Source of the DNA: Gamarada debralockiae
Taxonomy: Eukaryota > Ascomycota > Leotiomycetes > Helotiales > Hyphodiscaceae
Direction: 5' to 3'
Assembly: GCA_002803225.1 (NCBI GenBank)
Contig: NXFV01000506.1
Span: forward strand, 62,001 to 126,000
Length of the DNA stretch: 64,000 bases
Positions within the stretch are counted from its first letter, which is position 1. Every line of letters starts with the position of its first letter. Both the position numbers and the translations under genes were made by a program. This document shows, piece after piece, positions 23,871-36,200 of the stretch. The notes beneath the pieces are model-generated. The model was not told the origin of the DNA. It saw only the letters and a list, made by a program, of their open reading frames with translations, and searched no databases.

Positions 23871-24162
23871 GTTTGGTGTAATTGTACAAGATGGTAATGC
23901 GTTACCCCCCCAGGCTATGCAAATGTGGTTTCCATCAAGTGAGGATTCTTGGCCCTGATTTCTTCTTCGTCATACATGCCATCTCTCGTAATGTCATCAA
24001 TCATTACTCGGAGAGAGTTGCGCTCCTAAGAGCTATCCAAGAAGAGAAATTGAATTCCAAAGCAATGACCAGCAATGTGAGATCCCCAGCGATTGTCCTT
24101 ATCTCAAAATTTGGAACTCGTCCAGAAGCCTAACAACTTCTCTCCCTTGTAGACACAACAGT
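23871..24162. other. 3' flank of the YTH gene
   Basis: An 83-codon open frame (23882-24133, +) lies here but shows no domain or neighbour support. It is not called as a gene. Confidence 0.4.
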
Positions 24163-26354
24163 TTATTGGAATGGACGCGTTGGCGAATAACCCATTAATG
24201 GCATGGGCATGCCATGCATCTGAGTAAGAGGTTGCGTGACAGGCTCTGGTAATCGATGGAAAAGGCCAATGAGTCTTCGTCCGATTGCAGTCTCTAATTC
24301 TGTACCGTCTCGAGCAATCTTAACCTCGCGATTGGAATTCCAAGGGTTCCGTAACCCCCTCGTTCGATAAAATGGAAGGCGAGTTGTTGATATCCATTCG
24401 ATCTTGAATGGTTTACCCCATGCTTTCGAAGCTGGAGCCGAGTCCTCGTCTTGGTCGCTCTTGTTACTCTCTTCCTCCTCATCTGCTCCCTCTTCCCGTT
24501 CTGCTTCCCAAAAGATTGTGCCTCGTGCTGAATCGTCGATAATACGGCCCTTTGGTGCGAATTCAGTCGCTAGAGTGGGTATAGCCTTGGGGAGTTCAGG
24601 ATCTTCCACTGCTTGCGCTTTGGGGGCAAATTCTATGGCTGCTGCAGGGTCGTCGTTGATAGGAGATATCATCCGCGCATACCCAAAGTATTCGCCCGAT
24701 TTGTTAGCAGAAAATATCAAGTAGACGTTGTCAGCATCCTGGGAGATCTTTAGCTCTGTCTTGCAAGGATAAGAAGAAAGTGGATGTACAGACCTGATAG
24801 GCCTTATTAAGAGCCTCTTCGTTGTGTGACTGAGTTGCCCAGATTCCGTTCCTTACACTAAGCTCAAGGTCTTCAACAGTAAGGCTCTTCACAACAAAAA
24901 ACTTGTCCTTGGGTAATGCAACGTCTTCAGCCTCTTGTTTACCAGCGTTAGAGCTCTCTCCTGTTTCGTTCGGCTTCGTATCGTTCTCGGGAGAAGGGGT
25001 TCGAGCTAGCGCTGGGTTCGCTGGAGGTGTCAAAGCTGCTGGCCCAGTTGGAACAGCGACACCAGAAGCAGTCCCAATAGAGCTCCTTCGTAGTCTGCTA
25101 ACCAGCCTCACTGTCTGGAACTTTGAATCATGGATTTTCTGTTGCGCAGCTGCGCAAGTCGCTTCATCTTTGAAATTTGCAAAGGCACAGTTGCTCTTCG
25201 AGATGAGAAACAGAGATTCGAGCCCTGGCGATTCCTTGCAAACATGTAGAACGAGGCTCATCAAATCTGTTTGCGGGGGCAAATTTCCAATCCAAATCGC
25301 GTGGCCTGTAATAAGTCAGCCCGGGCACTCGTTTGATGAAATGCATACCTTTAGAAATGCCGCGACTTACCACTTTGACGGGGTTTTCGAGGAGGGCCAC
25401 GAACAACGGAAGATTGTCCACTGCTGGATGCTAGAAAGGTATTAGCCAAACTCGGATACAAAACTCTTCAACTCTAAAAAGCGCTTTGCCACATACCAAT
25501 ACTTGATCTTCCGGTTGGACCACCTGAAGAAGACCCTGGATATTCTGTTTCGCGCTGCTGTTCTGGAAGTCTGCTTTCTCCCGAGAAACTGCCCCGCATA
25601 CCATACTGCGATGGACTCTCTGTATACATTTGGCTCTGGGAACCGTACTGGTTTTGTTGGACGAGGTATGGCAATCCTTGCTGTTGTGGTTGCCCTAAAA
25701 ATCCCCGATTGTGATAAAATTGACCACCAGGGGCTGTACTAGGTTGAAGATGCTGTGCTGTGTTGCCGGCACCGTACATCCCTTGATATTGGCCTTGAAA
25801 TTGCACACCGTATACCGCGGAGGAAGGGCTGACTATTGGAGCGCCAGTATATTGTGGTACGTTTTGAAGTTGATAGAGAAGCCCAGGAGATGCTGGACCT
25901 TGGAGGTACCTTTGGGAAGGAACATGCCCATAGCCTTGATATGCCAGATCAGGGAGCGCATTTCCAAGTGCAGTCATGTTGAAGCCTTCTGGCCTCGCAT
26001 GCTGCATATGCTGTTGAGAAGAATAAGTCTGCATTGGAGGATACCCGGCATGGGGTGGTTGCGCAGAAGGTGCTGGTGGTCCTGCCCTACTTTCTGTCTC
26101 ACTGTAGGGGCCTCGACTCGAAGACCGAGAGATAGTTGATCGCGTGCCTTGAGGCGCATTAGGAAAATGGCCTGTCGGCTGCGAAGCGGGTTGTGTGTCT
26201 CCCATGGAGACTTCGTTTATGGTTGGTAAAGGACCCCAAACCTGTACAAAGACAAATGCTATGTCAGCTACTTCAAAATTTGGGGACATGCGCCATAAGG
26301 TAAACCCATTGCTACAGATAATTGTAGCCAAAATCATACATTATTGAAGGACAT
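24163..26354 (-). CDS. YTH-domain RNA-binding protein with an RRM (m6A-reader type)
   Basis: YTH domains bind N6-methyladenosine or related RNA motifs. Minus-strand exons 26340-26354 (15 nt), 25497-26241, 25371-25430, 24794-25305 and 24163-24738 give about 635 aa. The N-terminus is Gln/Gly/Pro/Tyr-rich and disordered. It is followed by RGPPRKPRQSG, an RRM about 274-350 (HAIWIGNLPPQTDL, CAFANFKDEATC) and a YTH domain about 405-610: KDKFFVVKSLTVEDLELS, GIWATQSHNEEALNKAY, VYLIFSANKSGEYFGYARM, IFWEAE, WGKPFKIEWISTTRLPF, LRNPWN and KIARDGTELE. Two cage tryptophans (GIW, IFW) are visible. About 50 acidic/Pro-rich residues are inserted between YARM and IFW. The 15-nt first exon is inferred; a start at the internal MGDTQP Met is possible. 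Confidence 0.9.
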
Positions 26355-28581
26355 CATTTCCTCTGAGTTTTACAATTGGAGTAAAATCATACCTGTTCAA
26401 CTTCCTCACTGATACTCCTTCAACGAGACTCCTAAGAGTCTCAGAGATGCTGTCTAGAACGGTGGCAATGTTCGCTGGATTCCAAGCAGCCGTGTAAGCC
26501 AAAAATAAGATTTCGGGAGCTTGCGAGTGTGGCAGTATAGCGGTCAGTGGTCGTCGAAGTCCCCTCTCGAATAAATAGATATCGGAATTGTGGATGGAGC
26601 GCAAGGGGCTAGGGCTGACCCGTCCTGGTCGAAGGCTGCAGTTGTCCAATGCAATGGGTTGAGGGCTTGTCAGTTTCGGATGGTTTATAGAGATCGACGA
26701 CGTTGCAATTGGCAGGGCGAACGCGCTTCGGCAGAAGTGTCGAAGAAATTCTTAAACGATTTGGAAAATAGATGTGCTCCGGAGCTTTGTGAGAATCCTG
26801 GTAAGGTATCCCAGTCTGTCAGTGCTTCAAGTTGCTTCGTTTGCCTCTGGAGGAGGAGTAACGGTATGTTATGATAGGGTACTGACGAAGATTAGGTGTG
26901 CGGACAAAACTTGGACCGGGAAGCAGGCAGGGCAGGGAAGTAGTATTGACGTCTTTTGGATTTATAAAAGGAAAGAGGCTAGACAGGGTTGGGATAAAAT
27001 CAGTCAGACGAGGAAAAGCGTAAGGAGAAGAAGATCTGGGTGTTTATAGGCGGCGTGGTGAGCTTTTGGAGACGCCAATTGCGAGCGAAGATCGATCGTC
27101 AGGAACCATGGGACTGGAATCGAGTGGCCACAGTGAAATGACGACAAGACAGTTGCTTGTTGCTGAGATCGAAGCAAGGAATTACTTTAAGTAAAATTGA
27201 AACCCTTTATGGTGAGGGCCAATGATTTTCGATATGAAAAAAGTGTCATAAAGAAAAGCGATGAGATCCGGGGGCCGGCCTAGGGTACCACATCACACAG
27301 CCTTTCAGATTAGGGCACTTCATGGCCACCCAGGGACCTTCCTTCCGAGCCATGCTTGGTATGCGGTGGTTCAGTAGGGGTGCGAAGGAGCAAGGGTAAC
27401 GGCAAGCCTGCCACGCCTATCAACGCCTACCCACGCCTGCGAGAGTGCGGATTGAACGCAATTTGCGGGGCCCAACCATGGAATTGTCGCAACGCGCTGC
27501 TTTTACGCTAGGAAAAGGATGGGAATCTGAAATTCGATTGTTCTGGACGCTAGCCAGAGACAGGGTCAACGGCGTCGTTAGCGTTGGCGAACTTTGGCGT
27601 GGCTTGGAGCTTTCCGACTGCTCTGGAACCCTGATCCCCAAATTTTTCTTACTTAGTTTCTTTAACGATTTCGCTCTTGCTTTGTGCTTGAAGTTTGTTT
27701 TTTTGGGGGGGGGGACTTGGGAAAGGTTATTGTGGGTCTTCTTCAAAGATACCAAGGTAAAATCCTCAATTTTCCCACCAACTACTGTCCCCACGGCAGC
27801 GGGGCTTCCATTTGCTAAATACGTATTTGAGTATGTAGTAAAATAATGATATGTCTACTGCTGAAGAATCAACTGTCACGGAAGGTTTTCAAGGAATAAT
27901 AATTCGGCACTCCATCTCCATCTTGGCGATTTTGGGATAGTTTTTCCTGTGCTGCTTTTGTAACTTTTGTTGCATGTGTGGCTTGACTGCCGCTTTACCC
28001 CAGAGGCATCAGCCACAGCAAAACCAAGTTTGATGACGATGATTTTCCTGCCAGTGTGTTGACCTCGAGGATGACCCTTGAACTCCTGCTAAAGTCATAC
28101 GAGTACCAGCTTGTACTCATAGGACGGCACAATTCACATGTTGCCGAGTTTGGTGGAACTTGAGTTGCGGCAGCTACTCCAACTACATAGTAGAATTAAG
28201 ACCGAGCCCGCTCACTCCGTTGGCCCCCCGTAAACCGCCCATTGAAAAGAGTCATTGATACTTGCCTCGCTCCTCAGCGGAAGCTATTCGGAAGATGATA
28301 GAGGATGATGATGCTCCTGTTTCTTAAGACATTATTTAGACTAATTATCATCAATTCAAAAGATTTAAAATTATTCTCTACCACAGCCATTGGCCCGACG
28401 ACTTGAAATGAGCAAAAGTGGAGGTCAGCTCCGAGTACCCGTTTTGAAGATATAACGCCTTGGAGACGTAATGACGATGAGGTTCATTAACTTCCCTAGT
28501 TGACGGTCTTTCTCTCAGGAAGCTCTTTGACCTGGCCCACATGATTATCACAACCCTTTGATAGCTAGCAAAGATTCGTAA

Positions 28582-29690
28582 GTGTTTTCAGCAGTAGAGC
28601 AGATCTTTCCGCTGATCATTCTTCAGCAGCTGATGACACAGCTGACTGTAACACATATCGAAATCCAAGATACCCAGAGAGCTATTATTCCCAGCCAACG
28701 AGACGTTGATAGAACCCTGCTGCCTTCATGCACAATCATATCATACCGTGAAAAGTTATTGGGAGCTTTCTCCGTTTCATCTGCGCTTGTGGTGGCGAAC
28801 TTCGACGACATCGACTTCCATATGACATTTGCAAGTTAAAATTCCCAGCTCTTTTTGGCAAAGAGGCTCTGGGGTGCAGCTGTATGGATCTTTAAAGTAT
28901 ATCCTGGTTGAAGAATATAAGTTCTATTGCCTATTTAAGGTTCGAGGACATCACGATTATGTGAGTGAAGTTGTTGTGGAAGAAAACACTTTTTCGTACA
29001 GCGCGCAACAGTCTGTCCTTTTCTGTCCGAGCTTCAACGAGCTATTTAAACCTATTACAGTAAAGTCCAGCTAAATCCTGAGTCTCTATTGGTTGGCCCC
29101 CCTTGTTACCATAGAATCGTCGAGAGACGCACAGATAAAAAACGTCAGATTGTTTCGCGCAGCATTCCCAAAAATTTGGTTACGTCTCGGAATATCGCGA
29201 GTGGAGGGTGGCGTCGATTACCATCAAGTTTCATCCCAACTTGACATCTGTTTGGTCAAGCGCGGACGGAAATGGAAGTGGAAGCTAATACTAGGCTCTA
29301 TTCAGACTATAGAAGTCCATGAACGCTTAATCCCAGAAGTACAAGTATCAATATCTTGGATCTTCACGGACACTTCCCGCTCTGCCCGTAACCCACAACC
29401 CTGGGAGGATGATAGAGCCACCTCAATGATGCGCAAACATCGAATTTCAACGAAAATTTGAAACTTCTTTGCGCTCCGCAATATTAACGTCAAAAGTGCC
29501 TTTGACGTCTGCGATGCAGAAGCCGAGGGTGGGCCGTCAACGCCACAGTGGGAACAGAGTCAGATCAACGCTCGCTCGGCCCAATTCAAGAAATACGTCT
29601 CCAAGAACTTCTCAGACATCAAACGCGACCAACGCATTTATTATTCAATGCATTGGTTGCGGCATTTTCCAATCGTCGGTGTTCAATGAT
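28582..29690 (+). pseudogene. Possible decayed protein-coding gene, family unknown
   Basis: Protein-like stretches follow each other in different forward frames: HIEIQDTQRAIIPSQRDVDR and FSVSSALVVANFDDIDFHM (28582-28839), then LVEEYKFYCLFKVRG, VSEVVVEENTFSYSAQQSVL and CPSFNELFKPITVKSS (28829-29074), ESSRDAQIKNVRLFRAAFPK and WLRLGISRVEGGVDYHQVSS (29093-29461), and AQFKKYVSKNFSDIKRDQR (third frame, to 29687). Stops and frame changes between them were not explained by introns I could place. No family was recognised. Confidence 0.3.
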
Positions 29691-31892
29691 GCTTGCCACT
29701 CAATGCCGCTTTAAGTCGTATCTAACATGCAAGACATCTGCGACTCGAGGGTCTGTGAAAGCCTTGAGATATGCCGTAATTCACTCTGCGTGACCGAGAA
29801 TCGGTGCTCGCATGCTGAACCGTGTTCGGGTCTCGGCGCAAGTTCGAGTTATGGGATGGGAGGCGAATAAGATAACAGAGCATTCATAGCAGGTTTAAGT
29901 TGCAATGTGTTGCGCTCAAGTGAGTCTTCCAATGTTCCGAGGAAAGACAACATGGCCTCGATCGATGGGAGAATAGTTCCCTCTGACTTTGTGAACTTAA
30001 TAGTGCCGGTATTTCAATTCCTACTATGCATCGAGGCTGGAACGACCGCCTCCGGCTTGTGCCCTACGGCACGACCCTGGTGGTTTGAATCAAGCCCGGC
30101 TTTCATGGCATCCTTCCCTATATTTTAGCTTCCGTCGATGGCGTTTCCAAGGTTTTACTTGCTAGCTAACTACTGTTTGTCGGTTATGAATGGCAGAAGA
30201 GAGACTACTGATGAAAAGCTCAGTCTTGCAGAAGGCCTCTGCTTGCGACTTCTGTTATTAGGAGCTAGGCCATTAGCTCAGCGTGCTGCACTCCTGCATC
30301 CCAGAAGGAGTTATGGCCGTTGTGGCCTGTTCGGCGCTGTTATCTAACCCGCAAGTCGGGGCGTCTGGGATGTTGACAGCGTTCAGTGGCCTGGAATTTA
30401 AAGCCGGGGCTCCCAAAGCTTTCCACTGCTCCATGCTCATACGATCAACTATCACTGTATCATCTATTGGAGGATTGCACATGCAAATACACCATTTATA
30501 TTCCTAGGACTGCCTCTCTTCATATTCTATTACAAAGATGAAAGCAGTGACGCATTGTATCAGAGGTCTACGACCCAGCAGTTTTGTATGCTTTTCACTT
30601 CACTTTGGTATGATATATAGCGGCTGAATCGCCGATCCCCACCCTTGTTTTATGATCTAGCCGGCTCTTGGTTATGAGTCGCTGTGGCGATGGAAATATC
30701 CAGCCTTTTACCGTATTTGTTTGTCCAATCTCGTCTCCTCCTTTCCTTGGTACCCTTGGTGACTGAATTAGCAGAACGGGAACTCTAGCGCCCTGACGAA
30801 ACTTCCCAGTGAAACGGAGATTTTCCATCTGTAGAAGCGAACCATACAGTAGATCACCACCATCGTGCTTTACAGATTCTCTCAGCAAATCCATCGTAGT
30901 AGGCGATTTCGTCTGCTGTACCCAAAATCTGCACGCGACTCACTCGAGGAAGGACAAACAGTAAGTAATATGACAGGACTACCTAAGGCTGAAATCAAAT
31001 TCTTCAACGGGCGTCGACATTTATGGCTAATTCATGTGCCCCATCTATACTCAGTCCGCAGTCATGCGGAACTGATTTACAGCAACGCCCACTCAGGATA
31101 TCTAAGTGTCGATGCTCGTATGATGCCTATCTACCGGATTATATGTTTCACATCTGCGTGAGGCTAGATCTTAGGATTGCTTTCGTAGCATCGAACTTAG
31201 GGTCCTGCGTTGGCGTTCGTGCCCTTATCCCCGTTCACACCTTTCGATAGCGCAGCTTTACACAGCTTGAGGCGGTGACAGGAAATTACTGCATGAATGG
31301 TATTGCACTGGGGAATTTTCCATGTTACCGGTATGAGAAATGTAAAAATTGCGCGATTCCGCCAAGATAACGATCGAGGAAAGATAATTTAGAGAATATT
31401 ATCGGAAAGCCCACTGGATCAGGTATATCATGATTAGGGAGAACAACTTTCTGGCCTACTAAAGATGGGTTTTTTGCGATTGCGGAGAATAACAGCTCAA
31501 CTAGAGGACGGCAATGGCGATAAATTCTGAAGTGATGGGTCCGGGGATTGTCATAAACTCACTAACGATGCTGCAGTGCACTCAAGATGGGGGCGATGAG
31601 TCAATGAATTGCTGGGTATCTGTGCCCTATGTATCGCAAGAATGGCCAGGTACCTTCATCATAGCTGACCTGATGTCTATCATCGAAAGGGGCATGGACC
31701 CACTTCCAAGTCAACGCCTCCTGAAGAGGTGACTGAGAGAAAATTTGCAGTGAGGATTCAAGATAGCTGGAACAGAAGCACACCTCACCGCAGTGTGATC
31801 CGTAAATGTTACAGCACAGGTTCTACGAGTTCGATTAAGGGTCGGCTTGTCCAGGATCTAGAGAGATGCTTCCGATCTGACGTGACCACTGT

Positions 31893-31910
31893 CACGTGTT
31901 AAAGCACGTG
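31893..31910. promoter_or_regulatory. Pair of CACGTG boxes
   Basis: Two CACGTG palindromes (31893-31898 and 31905-31910) lie 12 bp apart, about 190 bp downstream of PRE7. CACGTG is a bHLH-type site in fungi. With no gene start nearby the role is unclear. Confidence 0.3.
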
Positions 31911-32101
31911 ATCAACTTCTCGCATGATTAGAACTCTTTGTGGTCTAGCTGACCGGCGAGAACATCGCGTCTTCTGTCCCTAACTCAGAAGTCAAGTTTT
32001 ATGCTTGAATATAATGCGCTCAACTCAAGCTACTTGCTTGAAATTCCATTGCGTTCTTGCCTAGTAGTACAAAGCCGTTTTGCCACACGAAGACCCCAAT
32101 T

Positions 32102-32948
32102 CTAATCTCTCTTGAGCGGCTTATAAATCTCCTCGATGCCATTCTTTGTGATGACCAACATCTGCAGACCATCTCCAACCTCGATATGTCTCTCAACTGC
32201 ACTGTCAAATGCGTCCTTGACCAAATCCTCCACTTCGTTTCTCGATAACGGAATCTTCTCGCGCTCTTGTAATGCATGACCGACTCCACTGCCCGGAATG
32301 TACTGGTTCTTGTAGTTGACCTGGTTGTCCAAGAACGGCATGATCAAGCTTGCTGCTGCACCTGCCGCCCTACATTGCTCCCGCTCGTAGCTACCGACCG
32401 GATCATAGGAGTAGACTGCACCCTTTCCTTCTTCATCAAGACCACCCAGAATTGCAGTGACATAGTATGGGAAGAACCGCTTTCCGTAGAGAATCGTCGA
32501 TAATCGTTGTGCACATGCCTTGACACTCATGGGTTTGCCGTGTTGATATCGGTACATCTTGACGATCGCATCCAAACGTTCCTTCAAAGCTTCACCATCC
32601 GCTGCAAATCCAACCACTGACAAGACAAGCGTAGCATCATCTTGAGATGAAGTTGTTCCACCGATCTTGAAGACCTTGGGTTGATATCTGGTATTGATGT
32701 TGTAGCCGCTGGTTGATCGAGTGTCACCCGCAATGATGGTGAAATCGGAGCCGGAGATCGCGAGGGTCGAACCGCCGTTGTCGGTGTATCTGGAGGAGAG
32801 TTAGATGAAGTGAGAATGAGAGTTCTATGAGTATTGCTTACGGGTAGAAGGCGTGTTCCTTGTTGCCGCCGGAGGAGGTTGTAGGAGCTTGGTTGAAGGA
32901 GTAGTTTGGACCGTTCATCAGCGGATTTTGACTGAACATCGCAGCCAT
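32102..32948 (-). CDS. PRE7: 20S proteasome subunit beta6 (PSMB1/Pre7)
   Basis: A non-catalytic beta subunit of the 20S core, next to beta7 in the ring. Exons 32842-32948 and 32102-32789 (52-nt intron) give about 264 aa. After a short propeptide come the mature-type start YTDNGGSTLAISGSDFTIIA, then GDTRSTSGYNINTRYQPKVF, VVGFAADGEALKERL, YGKRFFPYYVTAILGGLDEEG, AVYSYDPVGSYEREQCRAAG and the diagnostic C-terminus IYKPLKRD. MAAM gives two possible start ATGs; the first was taken. The gene is divergent from STT4 (257 bp between starts). Confidence 0.95.
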
Positions 32949-33205
32949 GTTGACTTCTGGAACAATATCGAGGTGGCCTGAGTGAGAGATGTAGAGGAGA
33001 TGTAGAGTTTGTATTTGATTCTTGAAGTTCGATGGTCAAGGGTGAGAATGGGAAGCTGTCTCGCGAGTTGATTGAGATCGGAAAACGCGTTGCAACCGCA
33101 GCCTACTTCCACTAGCGTACAGGGGTAGCTCAGGACGGACAGAGCAGCGAGATGAAGCAGGATAAATAAATAATTCGATCTCGACTTTTGGATCCCAGGA
33201 CAGTC
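32949..33205. promoter_or_regulatory. Bidirectional promoter PRE7 / STT4
   Basis: 257 bp separate divergent start codons. No factor site could be assigned, and no motif shared with the PRE4 upstream region was found by eye. Confidence 0.5.
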
Positions 33206-36200
33206 ATGAATACGTAAATTTTACCTTTTCAATTGAAAGTATATTTATACTAACTGTGTTTCTTAGTGTCCCACGAAGTATCCGGCGACAAGCGCTGCAG
33301 AAGATTGCGGCGCTGTCTGCGACGTCATCAACAACCTCCTTTGACAATTCAGACCTCGATCGCCTGTGTAAAGGCTGCCCTGGGTATGGCCAGCAGAATT
33401 CGAAATCAAATGGACTAGAAAAGGGAGGCTCGAAGACTTTGGCAGGATCGCCCATGGTATGTCGAGATAGACACGATATCTGATGAGAGACACATGCTGA
33501 AATAGGGGGTAAGAGCATTAGGGAATTCGAGGTTCTACTGGCACTTTGCAAAGCTGCACCTCTTCTCGAGACTTCTCATAGCTCAGAGAAGCTCGCAAAA
33601 CAACTGCTTCCCTATATCCACGAAGCTCACATCCAGGTCTTCGTACCATCGCCCTTCTTCCGGGATATCGAACCCTCCCCAGTCGAAGCTCTGTCCTACA
33701 ACCTTACGGCCGGTCTACTTTCTCTGGGTATAAATCACGAGTTTCTGCACCAAGTAGTCTCAAAAAACATATGGACGTATCTCGATAACTGCGCCCAAGC
33801 CACCGATTCAGCTGCACTCGGGACCGGTTTGGAGATCGGGAGCTCTACTGAGGTGGAAGATGCTATTCATGTTGCAACCGTCACCATATCAATCCTTGGC
33901 TTCCTTGATGCAGCTGCAACATACGCTAACTTTTGGACCCCGCCTGAAAGACTGAGCTTGATTGGGAGAGTGAAAAATATACTATCCGAAGGCTTCTTGG
34001 TAGCTGTCGAAACGGCATTTTCAACAATCCGCAATTCACATTCTCAGCATAGTAATGTGAAGGAATGGAGGAGATATGTTCGGCACTATGCAGCTATTGG
34101 ACGTCCTCTTGGAGCCATGCTTCTCCAACGAAGCTTCATGTGGCTCCTGGTTGCTGGATCTTCACTTCTTGTTGCAGATGTCGATGTGCTTAAAGGAAGC
34201 GACATCTTGGACTTGCATATGTCAGGCACTGGCATATCGCGGCCTACATCTCTCCGGAGTGGCGAGGTTGATTTTCAGACAATCGAGACTATGGCTGACA
34301 TGGCCTCTGATGAGATGAGCCTACTCGAAGATGGCGCCGACTACTTACGCCTCGGATCCGCATGGCAACAGAGGCTTGCATTTTCTGTCAAAGCTGGTGC
34401 GTTGACAAGTTATCTGAACTGTGCGTTACTCAACGAAGACGCCGCGGACACTGATACCCTCATGTCTTGGCTCGAGGATACGCTCGCAGATCCAATACAA
34501 ATGGCTGATGAAACCTTGGCTAGCGTGGTTCTTCGATCTATGGCGTTAGTATCGAAATTGTCTCCAGGCTTTGCTCCCAACATCAGTCGACTCTTGCCTC
34601 GATTCATAGTGCAAGGTGGCCCTCGAGGCAACACCATTTCAGTCGCATCAACTTGCCTAGCTTACGTTCTTCAAATTCTTTCTCAAGATGCTGTGATTAC
34701 TACACTGTACACCCTCGGAAATGTACTGAGTTCCGGATCCAGTACTGAGAGAGCTCTTGCTGGGGTAACCAATGGCGACTTGGCCATGGACGGAAGCGTC
34801 AATTCTACATTTTACACTGGGAAACAGTCCACAGGTAGTTCCATATCACTGGCCATAAGTGGCGATGAGGAGACTTCGGCCGTTTATGGAAACGTCGTTC
34901 AGGCTATTTGTGGCATTGCAAGCAGTTGTAATGATGCCAAAATTACGGCCTTGGCTCAATCCATGCTGCTGCAGAAGATTGACAAAGTCAACAAGACTGT
35001 CGATGCCCGTATCATAACCGAGGCCGCTGTGCTATCTCTGAATGGAGGCCAACTGGAGTTTCGTGGTTTGCTGAAGCTCTACGCAAGAATTGGCTTTGAT
35101 GCGGTGCTCCAAAACAACGACGTCTTGACGAGCTCGGTGAGTTCAAACGAACCTGAATCATCGATGATCATCGCTGACTTCACTAGGTCATGAAAGGACG
35201 CAACTATCTGTCATCGCGGTTGCACAAAGAATCGCCATTATATGACATTTACCTGGAGCATTTATTAGAAGCAATTATCAGCAGAGGAGATGTGCACCAG
35301 GCGCAAAGTACTCGAGAGGCCGATGTCGAAATTGCCGCTCGAGAGATTGCGCAACTCCTGCAACCTCTTGCAATATTGATGGCGAGCAATGATTTAGCTT
35401 CTGATGACACCTTGACTGAGGAAATCGTGTCACTTCTCCGTGATGCTTGGTTTAATATTGTCGTTCATGGTTTCAGTACTAACACCGAGCGTGGCAGGAA
35501 ATACCTGAACGAATTGCGACTAATGGCCATTCATTCCAGACCTCTCGTCGCCGAACAACGAGGGGAGCAAGTCGAGAGCGATATTGAACTCAACACAGTC
35601 CTCCGTCGTGGAATGAGCTCCGACCACGAGGCAATGCAAAAGAAGCGACTCTCAGCTCTGTTATCTTCTAAGGCTTCCGAGATCAAAGGCCTGAGTTATC
35701 GCAAGGTCATTTTCTTACAAGCTGCATACCTCGTGGAGACTCTCCGCGCCGATTCTGGCGACTGTACTAAGGCTTTGACGTACTTTCTGGAGCCAAGTAT
35801 GCGAAGGGGCGATATGAGCAGTACCATGGAATCAATCACAGTCGCCGTTATGGACACTTATTTACGGAAGACTATCACTGGAGCCAATCCGGCGTTTTCA
35901 GCCCCTTATGTTGCGAAGCAGCTGGCGTTGATTTTCAGTGGTTGCTGCTATCGCATTGAAAGGGTTCAACAAGCAGCGATGGTTTGCGCCGATCGAATCA
36001 TACGTGACGTTCCCTCTGCTCTTTGCCAGAAAACATCGTTGTTCGCGCTCCTGGAGCTTCTATCGCTTATGTGGACAAGCTGCCTGGAAGCTGAAACCGA
36101 TGAATATGAATGGAAGTCATCTTTTACCTCTACACGGGGAAAGGTTACCGTGGAATTATCTGATGATTTTGACCTCCGCCGGCGAACACTCAATCACCTC

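Larger units (their letters stand above)
26355..32101. other. Gene-poor region, 5.7 kb
   Basis: This includes the YTH gene 5' flank. No conserved gene could be built. Short frames on both strands at 27420-27846 are mutual shadows. Protein-like fragments in changing frames occur at 28582-29690 (listed separately). Frames at 30283-30507 (+) and 30595-30894 (-) look somewhat protein-like but carry no known motif. No tRNA or long repeat was recognised. Confidence 0.45.

Noticed and set aside
23882..24133. 83-codon forward frame next to the YTH gene
   Set aside because: No motif; lies in the 3' flank of the opposite-strand gene.
27420..27846. Overlapping open frames on both strands
   Set aside because: No motif, low-complexity composition and a G-run; they mirror each other and neither looks coding.
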